A stretch of 64,000 bases of DNA. Origin: Hippophae tibetana. Lineage: Eukaryota; Streptophyta; Magnoliopsida; Rosales; Elaeagnaceae. The notes under the pieces are model-generated. The model was given only the letters and a program-made list of their open reading frames with translations, did no database searches and had not been told where the DNA came from. The stretch covers positions 48,367,452 through 48,431,451 of the forward strand of contig CM072811.1 in assembly GCA_037013495.1 (NCBI GenBank), read 5' to 3'. Below are positions 24,883 to 38,653 of this stretch, in pieces. Each line of letters opens with the position of its first letter. The first letter of the stretch is position 1. The position numbers and the translations under genes are program-made.

Positions 24883-25506
24883 TCAACCAGATTTAACGTT
24901 AAATCTCTGGGAATCAGATAAATCGAAACGCGAACCTTTCATCATCATAAGCTTGAATTCTTCAAAGCTAATAGATCCATCACCATCACAATCAACACCA
25001 CTTATCATCTTCCTACACTCAGCAATCGAACATTCATCGCCAAGACTTCGCAAAACTTCGTGAAGTTCCTCAGCCGAAATCGAACCATTACCATCAATAT
25101 CATAAACAGAGAAAGCATCTTTTAAATTCTCCAAAACTTCATCAGAATCAACACCTTTGGTGTTTAATTCAATAAACTCCTTCAAATCGATGAATCCATC
25201 ACCGTCCTTATCAACCTCTTTGATCATCGATTGAAGCTCTTCCTCGTTCGCAGGATGACCTAAACTTCCCATGATAGATCCTAATTCGGATGCAGAGATC
25301 CTGCCATCGCCGTTGACATCGAATTTCTTGAAGACTTGTTCGAGTTCTGCGATGTGTGCACGATTAGTTACAGAGGTGGATGGAGCTAGGGTCGTTGGAC
25401 TATTAAGATTTGCACTCGTGGTGGTTGTTGTTGTTGAAGAATTGGGTTGTTTTTTATTGCTCTTTCTGGTGAATAGAGATTTGATGTGATCTTTTGAGAA
25501 ACCCAT
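24883..25506 (-). CDS. Calmodulin-like protein, four EF-hands, CML25-like, 207 aa
   Basis: An intronless gene encoding a Ca2+ sensor with four canonical EF-hand loops. They begin Asp-Val-Asn-Gly-Asp-Gly, Asp-Lys-Asp-Gly-Asp-Gly, Asp-Ile-Asp-Gly-Asn-Gly and Asp-Cys-Asp-Gly-Asp-Gly, each ending in the required Glu at position 12. All four should bind calcium. The first about 50 residues are a basic, then Thr/Ser/Asn-rich extension with no predicted structure. This is longer than calmodulin (149 aa) and typical of CMLs. The pairing order and the Leu-Gly-Asp-Glu-Cys-Ser linker before hand 4 resemble the CML25 group, which acts in pollen tubes and root hairs; the assignment is by recollection. A TATA box lies 95-104 bases upstream of the ATG. 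Confidence 0.93.
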   Translation of the reverse strand: MGFSKDHIKSLFTRKSNKKQPNSSTTTTTTSANLNSPTTLAPSTSVTNRAHIAELEQVFKKFDVNGDGRISASELGSIMGSLGHPANEEELQSMIKEVDKDGDGFIDLKEFIELNTKGVDSDEVLENLKDAFSVYDIDGNGSISAEELHEVLRSLGDECSIAECRKMISGVDCDGDGSISFEEFKLMMMKGSRFDLSDSQRFNVKSG

Positions 25507-25600
25507 TGATGGATTGAATTAAAGGAAGAAGATTTCAAATAAAGGGAAATTTGAAAGGAGAATAATAAAGGAATTTGTCAAACGCAATGCTGATTGCAAT

Positions 25601-25610
25601 TTATATAAAA
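25601..25610 (-). promoter_or_regulatory. TATA box of the CML gene
   Basis: TTTTATATAA on the gene's strand, about 95 bases before the ATG at 25506. It implies a leader of roughly 60-70 nt. Confidence 0.65.
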
Positions 25611-25641
25611 CAGTGAATCTCTCTGTAAATTGATTTCATTG

Positions 25642-25643
<2 letters not shown>

Positions 25644-25676
<33 letters not shown>
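25644..25676. repeat. (TC)n microsatellite upstream of the CML TATA box
   Basis: 33 bases of alternating TC, read as GA on the gene's strand, 34 bases upstream of the TATA box. A candidate GAGA-type promoter element and a likely polymorphic marker. Confidence 0.85.
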
Positions 25677-25680
<4 letters not shown>

Positions 25681-26942
25681 TCTCTCTAGGTTTCTAATCG
25701 AAATCCAAAACCAACCCAAATTTGGAGAGAAAGTGGGGGAACAATGCGCGTGCCGTGAAGGCAGGTAATCCTTATGATCATTCCACGTTTTTATTTTATT
25801 TTTTCTACTTCTATTTATTTTAGATTAATTAACTTTACTGAAATAATTTATAAAAATATCAAAAATATTTACTTTATTATATTTATAATATATATATCAG
25901 ATCAATAATATATATTTTTAAAATTAAAATTATGTTCATAATATATAAATAATAATATAACTATACTCAAAATTAAATATTTTTTTATTTATATTTACTC
26001 ATATATTATATATATGATTATTTATTTATTTTTGAAAATGTATTTCAGACTTTTTTTACTAAATAAATAGGGTTTAAATTAGGGTACACAATAACAGTGG
26101 GATTCAAAATAAAATATGTATTTTTTAGATTTTAAAAGAGAAAACATTAGTTTAAGAAATTCTTTTATTTATAGATTGAATGGTAATTACAAATTGTGAT
26201 TTAAACGGACACATAAATCTTACCAACAAATAATTAATGGATGAGTTTTAATTAAGTTGTACATTGATTTGAAAGAAATTTTTATTTTTCTTAAAAAATG
26301 TATAAAATTAAAAAAAAATCAAATGTATATCATAAATCTAAAAATTAATAAATATTTATATTATAAATTGTTAAAAATAAGCAATAAATAAATGTTCAAA
26401 AATCTTATATAAATTAATGACATGTTTAACTCATTTATAAAAATATATTTAACATAAATTTAAAATTTAGTAGAACTTAAAATGAAATTTTTTATCCATA
26501 TTTACAATCAAAATCCAATTAATTTGTCAAGTAAATATATTTTTTTATTATTTAATTTTATGGATAGTTATAAAATTACTATCAAATTTTATTTTATTAC
26601 TTTTATATTATTAAATTTTATAAATTTTATAAAAATATAATTTTATTTTATTTTTATTTTTATACCATTAAACTTTATAAATATTATAAAAATAAAACCG
26701 AATTCAATTAATTAAAAGGATTTATCGATAAGTTATAAGTATTTAGATAATATTTTTATAATATAAAAATTACAAAATAAAAATTGATGATATTTGTATA
26801 ATTATGTGATGGAAAAAACTATTCTATATTTTGTTTGTATATTATTGTATGTTACAATGTGTTTTTATAAATAAATAAATAATAATAATGATTAACATGA
26901 ATCACGTGACTATGAAGACATAATGAACTTCAAAAAAATAGG
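25677..26942. other. AT-rich intergenic DNA upstream of the CML gene
   Basis: Promoter-side flank of the CML gene, then AT-rich sequence without ORFs of interest. A block near 25840-25900 resembles one arm of the foldback at 26943-27199, perhaps a decayed relative. I see nothing else here. Confidence 0.45.
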
Positions 26943-27199
26943 ATTAATTGTGTTTTATATGTAAGATTTCTATATAATTTATAAAAATATTTAAAAGATT
27001 TATTTTATTATAATTATATTTAAAATATATAATTAATAATAAAAATATATATAATTTTGAAATAATTATATTATAAATATATATATTAAATATATTTTTA
27101 TCATTAATTATATATTTTAAACATAATTATAATAAAATAAATATTTTTATATTTTTACAGGTTATTTTATATATTATCAATATAAAATATAATTAATAA
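26943..27199. mobile_element. Foldback (MITE-like) element, about 257 bp
   Basis: Two arms of about 110 bp are inverted copies. The best-matched inner part is 26978-27051 against 27089-27160, with a loop of about 40 bp. The ends are ATTAATT and AATTAAT. No ORF is present. No clear target duplication was found, so the superfamily is unknown. Confidence 0.6.
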
Positions 27200-27514
27200 A
27201 TGAAAATAACGAGGCATAAAAGACTCATTAAGTCATGAATTACGATGATAAAGACAATTTTCAAACATTTATATCGCTTACCACCAATGAAAATATTCCA
27301 CGTGGATTGGAAAGAATGTCACTATATCAGTGTCCCATTCGTATGTGGCGAGATAGCAATGGCATCTTGTGGTGAGGGATTATTATCACAAATACTCATA
27401 AGATTTTGTGTTTCTTTAAAATTATTCATGAGTTTTATTTAATATCAAAAATGTTCACAAACGTTATCAACGTTATATTTCTGTTTAATATTAGGGGTAA
27501 AATGGTAATTTCAT

Positions 27515-28365
27515 TCTTATACATATATCACTCTTGCGAAAAAAAATCAAAAATACCCTCGAGGTTTTCAATATCTTCAGTAATACCCTTAATGCTTTAA
27601 AAAAAACACAATACCCTTAAGGTTTAAAGTATCTTCAAAAATACTTTTATTATTTGACATAAGTATAAAAAAGTAGTAAAAAATTACATTAATATCAGAT
27701 AAATTCTTTTCTACCTCTACTTATATAGCTTTTTGAATATTGTTGTTGAGAATATTATCGCAAATATCCCTTGATGTTTTGCTTTTCTTTAAAAATACCT
27801 ATGCTATAATAATTAATTTAATTTTATCAAAAATACATCTCTTATAATAATTAATTTAACTTCATCAAAAATGGCCCTACTATACTTCTACTTCTCAATA
27901 ACACGATATAAAATATTTTCCAAAATTTTTTAACTTGATATTGTGTGCTTTGTTAACTTAATTTATCTTCAAGTGTATTTTTAGAAAAATATTTTATATC
28001 GTGTTATTGAGAAGTAGATATATTTTTTATGAAAATAAATTAAATATTTTAGCAGTGACATTTTTGATTAAGTTAAATTAATTATTGTAACAGTGTTATT
28101 TTTGAAGAAAAGAAAAACTTGAAGGGTATTTGCGATAATATTTAAAAAACTATATAAACGGGAATAGAAAAGACTTTTAAGATATTGATGTGATTTTTCA
28201 CGTCTTTTTTTATACTCTTGTTAAATAATAAGGACATTTTTGAATATATTTTAAACCTCAGGGGTATTATAGTTTTTTTTTAAGTTAAAAATATTTCTAA
28301 ATATATTAAAAACTTCGAGGATATTTTTAATTTTTTTGCATGTGAGATGTAACTTACGTGATCCA
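27515..28365. mobile_element. Long foldback element, about 850 bp
   Basis: An imperfect palindrome centred near 27950. A 32-bp stretch at 27886-27917 matches the reverse complement of 27985-28017. Outward matches continue almost without break. For example, the AATATTATCGCAAATA block near 27750 matches a block near 28130, and the repeated ATACCC...GGTTT motifs near 27540-27630 match 28240-28320. Arms are about 400 bp with a loop under 60 bp. No coding content. It is probably a non-autonomous DNA transposon or inverted-repeat derivative. Confidence 0.75.
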
Positions 28366-30439
28366 TTAACTTAACAACTACTTACTATTTTTTTTAAATA
28401 ATTATTAAAAAAAATACTGCATAACTTATTCCTGAATTAATAAATAATTTTTTTACTTTAAATAATATATCAATTATTAATTAAATATAAAATAATAAAA
28501 TTATTATAAAATTAATTAAATTATATATTAAAATAAAATATACATTAATTTGATAACCGAATCTTCCACCCGGTTACTATCTATATCCCAAATATAAATA
28601 TAAATATGTATTAAAATAAAATAATAAAATTTATAGTATAATTTATTAATTTTTGTAAAATATAACGTCTTATTTAGTATTAAATCTATTAGTTTTGCGT
28701 GGAACTTTATATTAAGTTTTTTCAACTTAGTACTAAAATTATGTTATTTAGTTTCATGTTTATATTTTGTTAGTATCACCTTATGGGCATTTTAGTCATT
28801 TTCATATATAATGTAAAAAAAATTAAAAAAACACAAAAAACATCAAGGAAATGATGCTGGAATAAAATAAATTGAAGATGGGAAATTACTTCAGAAGACA
28901 ATAAAAATTGAAGAAAATGGTGATCTAAATTTCATGTTTGCAGGATGTGGCGACAAATATGTCGGTGAATGGTTTCCTCCTTCACACCTTCACACCTTCA
29001 CACCTACGTACCTTATTATTTATTTTATTTTATTTTTGATTTTTTTATATTATAAAATATAAAGATTAATAAAATACCCCTAACTTGATCACATAAATAG
29101 CATATCTTTATTTTTTTTTAATTCCTAAACTAACATAATACCAAAATTAGACAAAGTTACATAATTTTAATAGTAAATTAAAACAAAAAATATTTTAATA
29201 CTAAATTTATACAAAACTAATAATTTTTCATTTTTATAACCTATTTTATATTTTCTTATTTAATTTTTAATGATACGATATGATATTGATAGATATATCT
29301 TATTTATCCAAAATAATCTTAAATAAGATAAATAAAAAAATAAAAAATAAGATACATGTGATTATTTGTGAAAATTCAATAAAAAATAATCAAATATGTG
29401 TAAAGTTACACATATTAAAACTACAATCTAAATATGATAAAATAATATTTAAATAAGTTAATATAATATTTTATTTTGAGCTTATTAAGTATATTAAATA
29501 GAATATAAAATACAAATTATTTAACATTTCTAAATATAATTAATGTAATATTTAGAAAACTATAATAATACTTTAAAATATTAAGGAAAATATTTAATTA
29601 TAATTATAAATACATATATACTTAAATTATGTTCATTCAAAATTCGAATCATTTGATAAAAATATTTGTTTAAACTATTTGTATTTAAAACGATTGACTT
29701 CTTAAATATGTTACTTCGCACATAAAAATTAAAATATGTAAAAATATGAGATAAATATTAAAGACATATAAATTTGTAAAGATATTAATTATAATGCATT
29801 ATATATCAAAAACAAAATTTTAATTAAGAAGTTATTTATTAAAAAAAATTATCAAAAATTATATAATAATTAATATGAATGTAAATAATAAAAATAAATA
29901 TGTACATTTGGTATATTCAATATTTTTCAAGAATATATTATACATTTTAAAAATATCAAATAAAACATAAATTTACACTCTTATTAATTAAAATATAAAA
30001 CAATGTCACCTAAATTTAGGTTATTTGTGATGTATACAAGTACCTTTAATTTTTAGTGAAAATTGTACCTAATAAATCTTAAAAACGTATCAAGATATAT
30101 CAACTAAGTTTGCACTCTTGGGTACCTTTTTTTCATTTAGCTCATTAACTACAATTAGGAATAAGTATATGGGCGGACGAAAACAATTTTTAATATAACT
30201 GTCATTGAATCGATAAGTAAAATTTATATCCAAAATCGTCTGAAAATCATTATAATTTGGGAACGATTTTTACCTGCGGGTAATGGGACGAGATTGGTAA
30301 TCAAAACTACCTTAAATTAAAAACAATTTTTACAAACTTCTAAAAAATGTCTACTTAACATGATATAACAAATACACAATTAAAAATTAATAATTTTACT
30401 TTTAACTTAATAAAATAAATCTAATATTAAATTGTTCAC

Positions 30440-30650
30440 AAACACTTACAAATAACATAATCATACACCTACACTAACATACAACACACTCATACATATC
30501 ACCTATATATACTTACACAACACTTGCACACACACATACACACACTGCATGCATATACACATACCACGCCAATACACAACATATACACATTGTATATTTA
30601 CACACACCAACGCATGCACCCATACATACCCACACGTGCCACACCCACTC
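30440..30650. repeat. AC-rich low-complexity region
   Basis: An irregular run of CACA/ATACAC words over about 200 bases. Likely a decayed CA microsatellite. Confidence 0.6.
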
Positions 30651-33600
30651 ACAAAATGAATGGTAACATTAAGTAGACATAGTACAAACAGGATACACTT
30701 TTTATTTAATTTAACACACGAATAAATACCAACTCAATGGTACGGAATTTAGCATGTGAAGGAAACATATAACTGATGTCAAGATGAATTGGTATGAAAT
30801 TTCTATTGAGTGGACTTGAGGACGATAAAGGGCCTCGAAGGTTGATAGTAAGCAGTGGAGTCATTGGAATGCACACGTAGAGATGCACGACCACGGTAGG
30901 ACTAAAGGGAGAGAGCAATAGATGCAGACAATGAGACGTAGAGGCTCTAAAAAATTTCATAACTACGACAAGACCAGGGAGAAAGAGCTAGATACGCAGA
31001 CGAAAAATGTAGAGACGAGTACGATGACACACAAATAGGATGAATTAGGGTTTTGATTCAAAAACTTTCATTTTTATATCGTATGAAAATCCTAAATTGT
31101 ATTGATTTAATAAATATATAAATTAATTAAATAAATATAATTAATTTTAGACATGGATGGGTACGAATATTAGTATAATTGTACTCGATTTGTAACAATT
31201 ACTTCATATTCGGTTAATAATCAAAATCATTCCCGTTTTTAAAATTTATCAAATAAAAATCAAATTTACGATACAGATAACTACATATACCTAAAAGCAC
31301 AATTAATTGGCTAATTTTTAATTATAAGTATTATTAAATTGACAAAAAAAAGATAATATAAATAAATCATCATTAAAATTTATAATTAAACGTGATTTAA
31401 TATTTGAAAAAACAAAAACTTTAGCAAATAATAAGAAATCCTATCATCATGTACACATATTTCTTAAAGATTATATAATTAGTTAAATCATTGTACTTCC
31501 TATATATAACAATAATAAAATTTATATTAGCCATCTTTTTATAAGCAATCATTACAAAGAGAGTATCATCTTTGTAATATCAGTAACAAATTAGCTAAAA
31601 AAGGGATTAAAAGTCAAAGACTTCGTTACTCAAAAATTTGAATGTATAATAATGTTTGAATATTTGCCGCGAGCTTTGATACATATGTAACTGGCATTAA
31701 AAGAAAAAATTGTAAATAACACCGCAAAGTGAAATATTATATTCTACTTTTACAATTTCATCTACTTTTTCATTAGAGCCAAACTAATATTAACAAGTAT
31801 AAATTGATAACGAATGTTTAATTAATTTAATTTATGTTTTTAATAACATAATAAGATAATATAAATTAAAATATTTTATTTATCTTAAATAAAGTTAAAC
31901 AAGATAAATAAAAATAAATAAGATGGAACATAATAGTCAATAATATGAAAATTTAATAAAAAAATTATAAGAGATTATGGTTAAAGTTAAATAATTTAAG
32001 ACTATAATTTATATGAAATGTGATAATTTTAAATTATAAACCCATTAAGAACAAAAATTAAAAGGAAATAATTGATTGCCACACAAATTGTATGTACAAT
32101 AGATACGCAAATATACGTATCACAACAAGTAATATAATAATAAAAAAATCGTTCATACATAGATTATTTTATTATATATTAATTTTTAAAACTAAAAAAT
32201 AATTTTTTTTATGTTTTTATATTTTAAGAAAACAAAATTAAAATAACTAAAAATAAATAGTAATACATAATTAAATCAAATTTGATAATTAAGGATATAT
32301 ATGAGAAAATATATAGGAATAATTAATTCTCCAATTTTTTAAACATACGAATAGCTAAAATCTCTCTAATATAATTATCAATTAATTACACGATCAATTA
32401 AATTTAACCTAACATGTATTTCTCTTCAAGTAAGTTACACAACATATATTAATTAATTTAATTATACTTTTATGTCAATTAAATTGTATATTATTAATTA
32501 AGTTTATCAGTTATTAATAGCATACGTAAGAATCATACATCTCTACTTATAAATTATGCATGTTATTTAATCAACATAAACAATTAAATAATTCTCTCAA
32601 ATCTATTTAATTACATCTATATATAAATTATTGACCAAACAATAAATAACATAAAAATAAGATTAAATGCTATAATTAAATTATAATTATAATTGAGTTA
32701 AAATATTAGATCATCACATGGTGAAAATTAGGTTCATAAAATTCATAGATTAATAAATTAACTACATATAATTGTGTTCGTAAAACACATATTTTTCATA
32801 AAAAACATAAAAATTGATAAATAAAACAGTACAATAAAAAATAAAATAAATCTCTTGAATTGTAGTATTAATCTTCTATTGAATTTCTACTAAAATTGTA
32901 TCTTTTTTTGAATTTTTATGCATTTTTTCTTCTCTTTTTAGCTCCAAAAATCGACCAAAATTATGCTAATGACGATTCCTTAGAATTTATAGAGTGATTA
33001 GAGGTTTAAATATAACTCTGATACAATTTAGACCTCTAGATCAAGGGTTGAGATCAAAACAAGCAACTGAACAACTTCAGTCAATTTCAACGTGACATAT
33101 GACACACATAATTCATAAGATGAATTAGATTGCGATGCGTGTGAGAGGAGACCAATTCGATTCAACGCCATGCAACATAATGTGATTAAAAATTTATAAA
33201 AAATCTCAAAAATTATATTTTGAACTATTTCAATAAAAAAAATTATATTTTAATATTTTTAATTAAAAAAATATTATTCATTGAATAAAATAAATAAATA
33301 TTAAATAAAAAATTAGGCTAATAACTCCATATTCATCGCATTTTAAAGTTATATAATTTTGATAAATGGAATGAGTTTATATATATATATATGTATTAAA
33401 GTGGTGTAATACATAATTTTGTAGATTTTGTGTGATAATATATCACAATTATTTTTTATTTTTATTTTAATAAAAAATTTATTATTAATATTAATTAATT
33501 TTAATAATATTATTATCAATTAAAATTATTATTGTAATAATAAAAATTTATAGGAAGACGAATGATAGAAATTGTTATGAGGTTTATGTTATTTTTAATC

Positions 33601-34766
33601 TTTCATATTTTAAAATATATTTCTTAAGTGATCACCTTAAAAAAATTAATTAATTAAAAAATAATAGTAGTATTTTAATAATTTTTTATTAAAATATTAT
33701 TTTTACTATTAATTAATTAAAAAGTGATAAAATAGATAAATTAAAATTTAATATAAAATTATTTTTAATAAATAAATAATAATAATAATATTACATAAAA
33801 TTATTTGAATATATATTTTTATTTTGTTAAGAAAAGTGAAAATAATTAAATATTAAAATTAAGAATTTTGTAAATTTTTTTATTGATATTATTGTTATTT
33901 TTTTATTGTTAAAGATATTTTTAACAGTGTTTAATCAATAAATAAAATTAATAATATTTTAATAGTAAAAATTTTAAAATAAAATTATTTATTTTTAAAA
34001 TTAAATAACTAAAAACTCTCTCTCCTCAACAATGACTTTCTACATGAATATGTGGTCTGATTTGTGATGTCAAAAAGTCGAAATAAGGGCAAATTAACAT
34101 AATTGCCGAAACGTTCACACTAATTAAAAAATTAATATTTATTATATATTAAATATTTAAAACTAATATAAAATTTTAATCATATATATTTATTATATAA
34201 TTAAATATAAAAAATATAAAAAATTAAATATAAAATAATAATTATATTCAAATTAATTATTTTGTTATTTTCACAATCTTTAAAATAGTTATTATTTTAT
34301 ACAATGTTGTATTATGTTTTTATAATTAAATTATTAAATAATATTTTTAATAAAATCATTAAATTTAGTTATAATCTTAAGCAAATAAATAATATTTTTT
34401 AAATAAAATATAAGAAAATAGAAATAGAAAAATAAGAGTGCGGGAAGGGTAACCCTATCTCCACTCCGCCTCTCATCTTTCATAGATGTTAAAATAATTT
34501 TTTATTTATAAATTTCTGCCACTAAGAAGCAAATTGACACTCTTAGATGTGATATATTATTAATACATGAGAAATTATTTTTTATTTTTGAAAACATGTA
34601 ATGATTTGTTACTTCAATAAAATATTTACGTAATTTTTTAATAAATGAATAAGAAAATAATATAATTTATGAAAAATATATAAAAAAAATGAATAATATA
34701 TGTTAATACATATATATAATTAGTCTCTAAGTCCCAATAAATTTACAACCTTTCTGCACTCCACAG

Positions 34767-34792
34767 CTGGTCTGGTCTGGTCTTGTCTGGTC
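34767..34792 (+). repeat. Short GGTCT pentamer repeat in the ankyrin gene leader
   Basis: About five tandem CTGGT/CTTGT units, about 140 bases before the ATG at 34929. Probably within the 5' UTR or core promoter. No function can be inferred. Confidence 0.6.
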
Positions 34793-34928
34793 AAGAAAGA
34801 AAGGAAAATAAAACTCCATTTCTATTGATGAAAAAGAAAAACAGAGAGAAACCCACCAAGCATTAGATAGCTTTTAGAGTAGAGAAACGAAGGTGGTTTG
34901 AGTATCACCTATCAAAAGTCATCAAAAG

Positions 34929-36659
34929 ATGGACTTAAAGTCACTGCGATTCATAACCCACCAATCATTCTTCTCAGCCGTTCGATCTGGCGACCTCAAT
35001 GCGTTGAAGCAAGTGCTTGAAAATTTGACACAGGATGAGCCATTAGATGGTTCTTCTTTGTCTGTTCTGATGGCTCTGAAGAATGAAGCTGGAGAGACTG
35101 CCTTGTATATCGCTGCTGATAACAATTTTGAAGATGTATTTGATTACTTGCTTAGGTTTTGTGATATTCAGATTGTGAAGATCAGGTCCAAGTCTGATAT
35201 GGATGTTCTCCATGTTGCTGCAAAGCGTGGTCACTTGGGTATTTTGCTCTTCAGCTCTTGGATTTCCTTTTCTATTTTGCTTGGGCTTTTATTTTCATAA
35301 TTATGCTTGATTACGTTTGAGCTTTGTGATTTCTCAGATGGGTTTTTTCTTCTTTGGGAAAAATATTGAATTTTTTTATTACCAATTTTCTAGTGTGGTT
35401 ATGTTTAAACTTTGAAGCATATATTTAGATCAGTTCATTTAATTGTTACAACAGGAGCAGCATAAAGGAACTGAGATCAATGGTTGTTTAATTTATTTGA
35501 GATGATTGATTGAGAAAATTACCTTATATATCCACTTTTTAACACAAACATTAGTTTTCCTTATATGTCTGCTTTTTGCTGAGATGTATTACAAGTAATA
35601 TACTATTGTTCTACAGTTGTATAAATAGTTGCAAAGCTGCTCAATTGATATAAAATGAGCATATAACGAAAAAATTAGTGCTTGTACTAAAATCACTCTA
35701 TTTGATTTGAGAGAAACTCTTACATGAGCCAGGTTCATTGGTGTGTTGGAGAACCCCTTATTCATTGTTTTATGTTGATGCATTTATTTGCATATAAAGT
35801 GCCTCATTATATTAAAATAATATATCCTTGAAATTAACAAGGCATACCACATACCCATTCACCTAGTACATACAAATTTTTTCATGATTTGATTGAACTT
35901 ATTTCTTGCTTTTATAGGTAATTTTAGTGCAATTTCTTGTTTCTTCTTAAATCTAGAGAAGTAGTTGAAGTTGTCTACTCTCTGCCTAATCATAGAACAT
36001 TTCTTGAAATAAAAAATAATAATTAACAAAAAAAAAATCATCATTGAAGCCGATAGGAAGGTTCTTGAAGTTTTTTATTAACTGTTTATATTGTTTAGGT
36101 ATTGTGAAAGCACTTTTGGAAATTTGGCCAGAGCTTTGTAAATCATGTGACTCTTCAAACACCAGCCCCCTTTATTCAGCTGCTGTTCAGGATCATTTGG
36201 AGGTAGTGAATGCCATATTGGATGCTGATGTTAGCTCGTTGTGGATAGTGAGGAAAAATGGAAAAACTGCATTGCATACTACTGCTAGGTACGGTCTTCT
36301 TCGTATTGTAATGGCACTTATAGATCGAGACCCAGGAATAGTATGCATTAAAGATAAGAAGGGTCAAACTGCTCTCCATATGGCTGTAAAAGGTCAATGT
36401 CCATCGGTAGTAGAAGATTTACTGACTGCTGATCTGTCTATACTGAATGAACGTGATAAGAAGGGTAATACAGCAGTTCATATAGCCACAAGAAAATGCC
36501 GTCCACAGGTATCTTGATCTCGAGTTTCGACATAAACTTGTTTTTTTTTATTAGGAATATCCTTGCTCAATAAGCATCTACTTTCTTTGGAATATTATTG
36601 ATACCAGTAACCAACTCTTTAGTGGCTAGTTTAAGTATGTGACTTATGAACATGGAACT

Positions 36660-36695
<36 letters not shown>

Positions 36696-38653
36696 CTCTT
36701 CTAGCATTTATACCATTTGTCATTGAGCCTTGTTTTTAATTGTTCCTACTATTTATAGTGAAAGAGATCACTACCATATTTTTGAGCATACATGTGTTTG
36801 AACTTGTGACTTGAAAATGGAGAAATGAGAGTCTCGTATGTGTATTTATACATGTGCATTTGTGCATTCACTGTGAGAGATACGCAATCCCACCAAATCA
36901 GCCTATCTTTGATATTAGTGATGACAATTGCTGCCCAAGTTATTGCCTATTTGTTCCCCTTACTTTTGTCAATTAAATCATTTGTATGGTTTAGTGTCCC
37001 CCTTGATATCTTGTAACTTTTCAATTCATCATTAAATTATCAAGACGATCAATTGTATGGTTTACATCGAACAAGAATGAGTAGCTTGTGTTAGATTTAT
37101 AGAGAATGTCAAAAGGAGGAACATGTTGGCCAAGTAGTTTTTGTATTCAACATTGCCTTTTCTCAACTTAGACACATGCCAGCCAACATGTTCGATGGAA
37201 CTACTTAAGCATGGGACTGACTTGTCCTATGAGCTACGAAAAAAATGGAAGGAAACAGACAAAACTGATTTATATGTTTTCTTATTGCCTCTTCTCAGAT
37301 AGCTGAAATGTACAATTAATTGTAGTCTTTAGATACCAAAACCATTTGCGTGTTTCAACTAGTAGTTGTTAGAATACATTTTATTGCTTGTGAATTCTTT
37401 AAATTAATAAAATACGCTAATGTTCAATTAACATTGGGACTGTGACAAACTAGATACCTTTTCTTTCTTTTGTTTTCTTTTTTTATCTGAACCTACTACT
37501 GGTTTAATTTGTTATTATCTGCCCGTACTGCCTGTAATTCCTATAAATGCATGCAACAATATTACTTGTAGTTTTAGTTTCTTTTTCCTGTAAAAGCTTA
37601 TATTTTGACAGTCACAGTGGTGTAGTACCTAAAGCTATATCAAGCAATTATATTTTCTTTCTGTGGTTGTTGGACAATTTTACCTGAAAAATCACTTGGC
37701 TTCATTGTATTTGGCTATTTGCTCTCCTCATGTTAACTACATTTTCTTTTCTTTCTTTCTATCAGATTGTAAGCCTTTTGCTTAGCTACAAATCTGTTGA
37801 AGTTAATGCAATTAATAACCAGCAAGAAACGGCAATGGATTTGGCTGATAAGTTACCATATGGAGAAAATGCATTCGAAATCAAGGAGGCTTTAGCAGAA
37901 GTGGGTGCGAAAAATGCCAGACATGTTGGTCAACTTGATGAAGCAATGGAACTCAAACGAACTGTCAGTGATATTAAGCATGAGGTGCATTCACAACTCT
38001 TACAAAATGAAAAAACTCGACGGCGAGTTTCTGGCATTGCAAAAGAACTAAAGAAACTACACAGGGAAGCTGTCCAAAACACCACTAACTCTGTGACTGT
38101 TGTTGCTGTACTTTTTGCTTCAATAGCTTTCTTGGCTATATTTAACTTGCCTGGCCAATATCAAACAGATGGAAAGGAAGCAGGGAAGGCAAAAATAGCC
38201 GGGAAAGGAGGCTTCAAAGTATTTTACCTTTTGAATGCTATATCTCTCTTCATTTCTCTATCTGTTGTTGTGGTTCAAATCACTTTGGTAGCCTGGGATA
38301 CAAGAGCTCAGAAGCAGGTTGTTTCAGTGGTTAACAAACTAATGTGGGCTGCTTGTGCTTGTACTTGTGGTGCATTTCTTTCTTTAGCTTATGTCGTTGT
38401 TGGAAAGCAAAGTTCGTGGATGGCTACCATGGTAACCCTAGTGGGAGCACCAATTCTTATAGGGACTCTAGCCAGCATGTGTTACTTTGTCTTTCGTCAA
38501 CGTTTTGGATCTTGTGGTTTCCGGAGTGACTCGCAGAGACGCATTAAAAGGGCTAGTGGAAGCAAATCTTTTTCTTGGTCAGTTTACTCGGCAAATATAT
38601 CAGACCTTGATGATGACTATGATTCTGATCTTGAAAAAATATATGCTTTGTGA
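34929..38653 (+). CDS. Ankyrin-repeat PGG-domain membrane protein, ITN1/ACD6 class, 3 exons, 535 aa
   Basis: Exons 34929-35238, 36099-36508 and 37766-38653; both introns are GT-AG and the codon split at exon 1/2 restores Gly. About eight ankyrin repeats fill residues 10-290. Clear ones carry Thr-Ala-Leu-His motifs (Gly-Lys-Thr-Ala-Leu-His, Gly-Gln-Thr-Ala-Leu-His, Gly-Asn-Thr-Ala-Val-His). A charged linker with possible coiled coil follows (about 300-355). The PGG domain comes next, with four hydrophobic segments (about 360-480) and an intracellular tail rich in Ser and Asp. Relatives are plasma-membrane or endomembrane proteins in salt stress, ABA and defence signalling. The exact role here cannot be read from sequence. 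Length and architecture are normal for the family. Intron 2 carries a (TA)n tract. Confidence 0.9.
36664..36693. repeat. (TA)n microsatellite in ankyrin gene intron 2
   Basis: About 15 TA units, 155 bases downstream of the exon 2 donor. Confidence 0.85.

Larger units (their letters stand above)
28366..34928. other. Long AT-rich intergenic block
   Basis: No gene was recognised. ORFs such as 30706-30960 lack family features. It contains an AC-rich low-complexity stretch (about 30440-30650) and a short AT-rich palindrome near 33645-33725. The right end, from about 34700, becomes less AT-rich and should hold the promoter and leader of the ankyrin gene, including a GGTCT-type short tandem repeat. 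Confidence 0.5.

Noticed and set aside
30706..30960. 84-residue minus-strand ORF
   Set aside because: No homologue-like motif, sits in low-complexity intergenic DNA, no promoter signal.
33645..33725. AT-rich palindrome with TTAATTAATT ends
   Set aside because: In DNA this AT-rich such a palindrome can arise by chance; the arms are only partly complementary.
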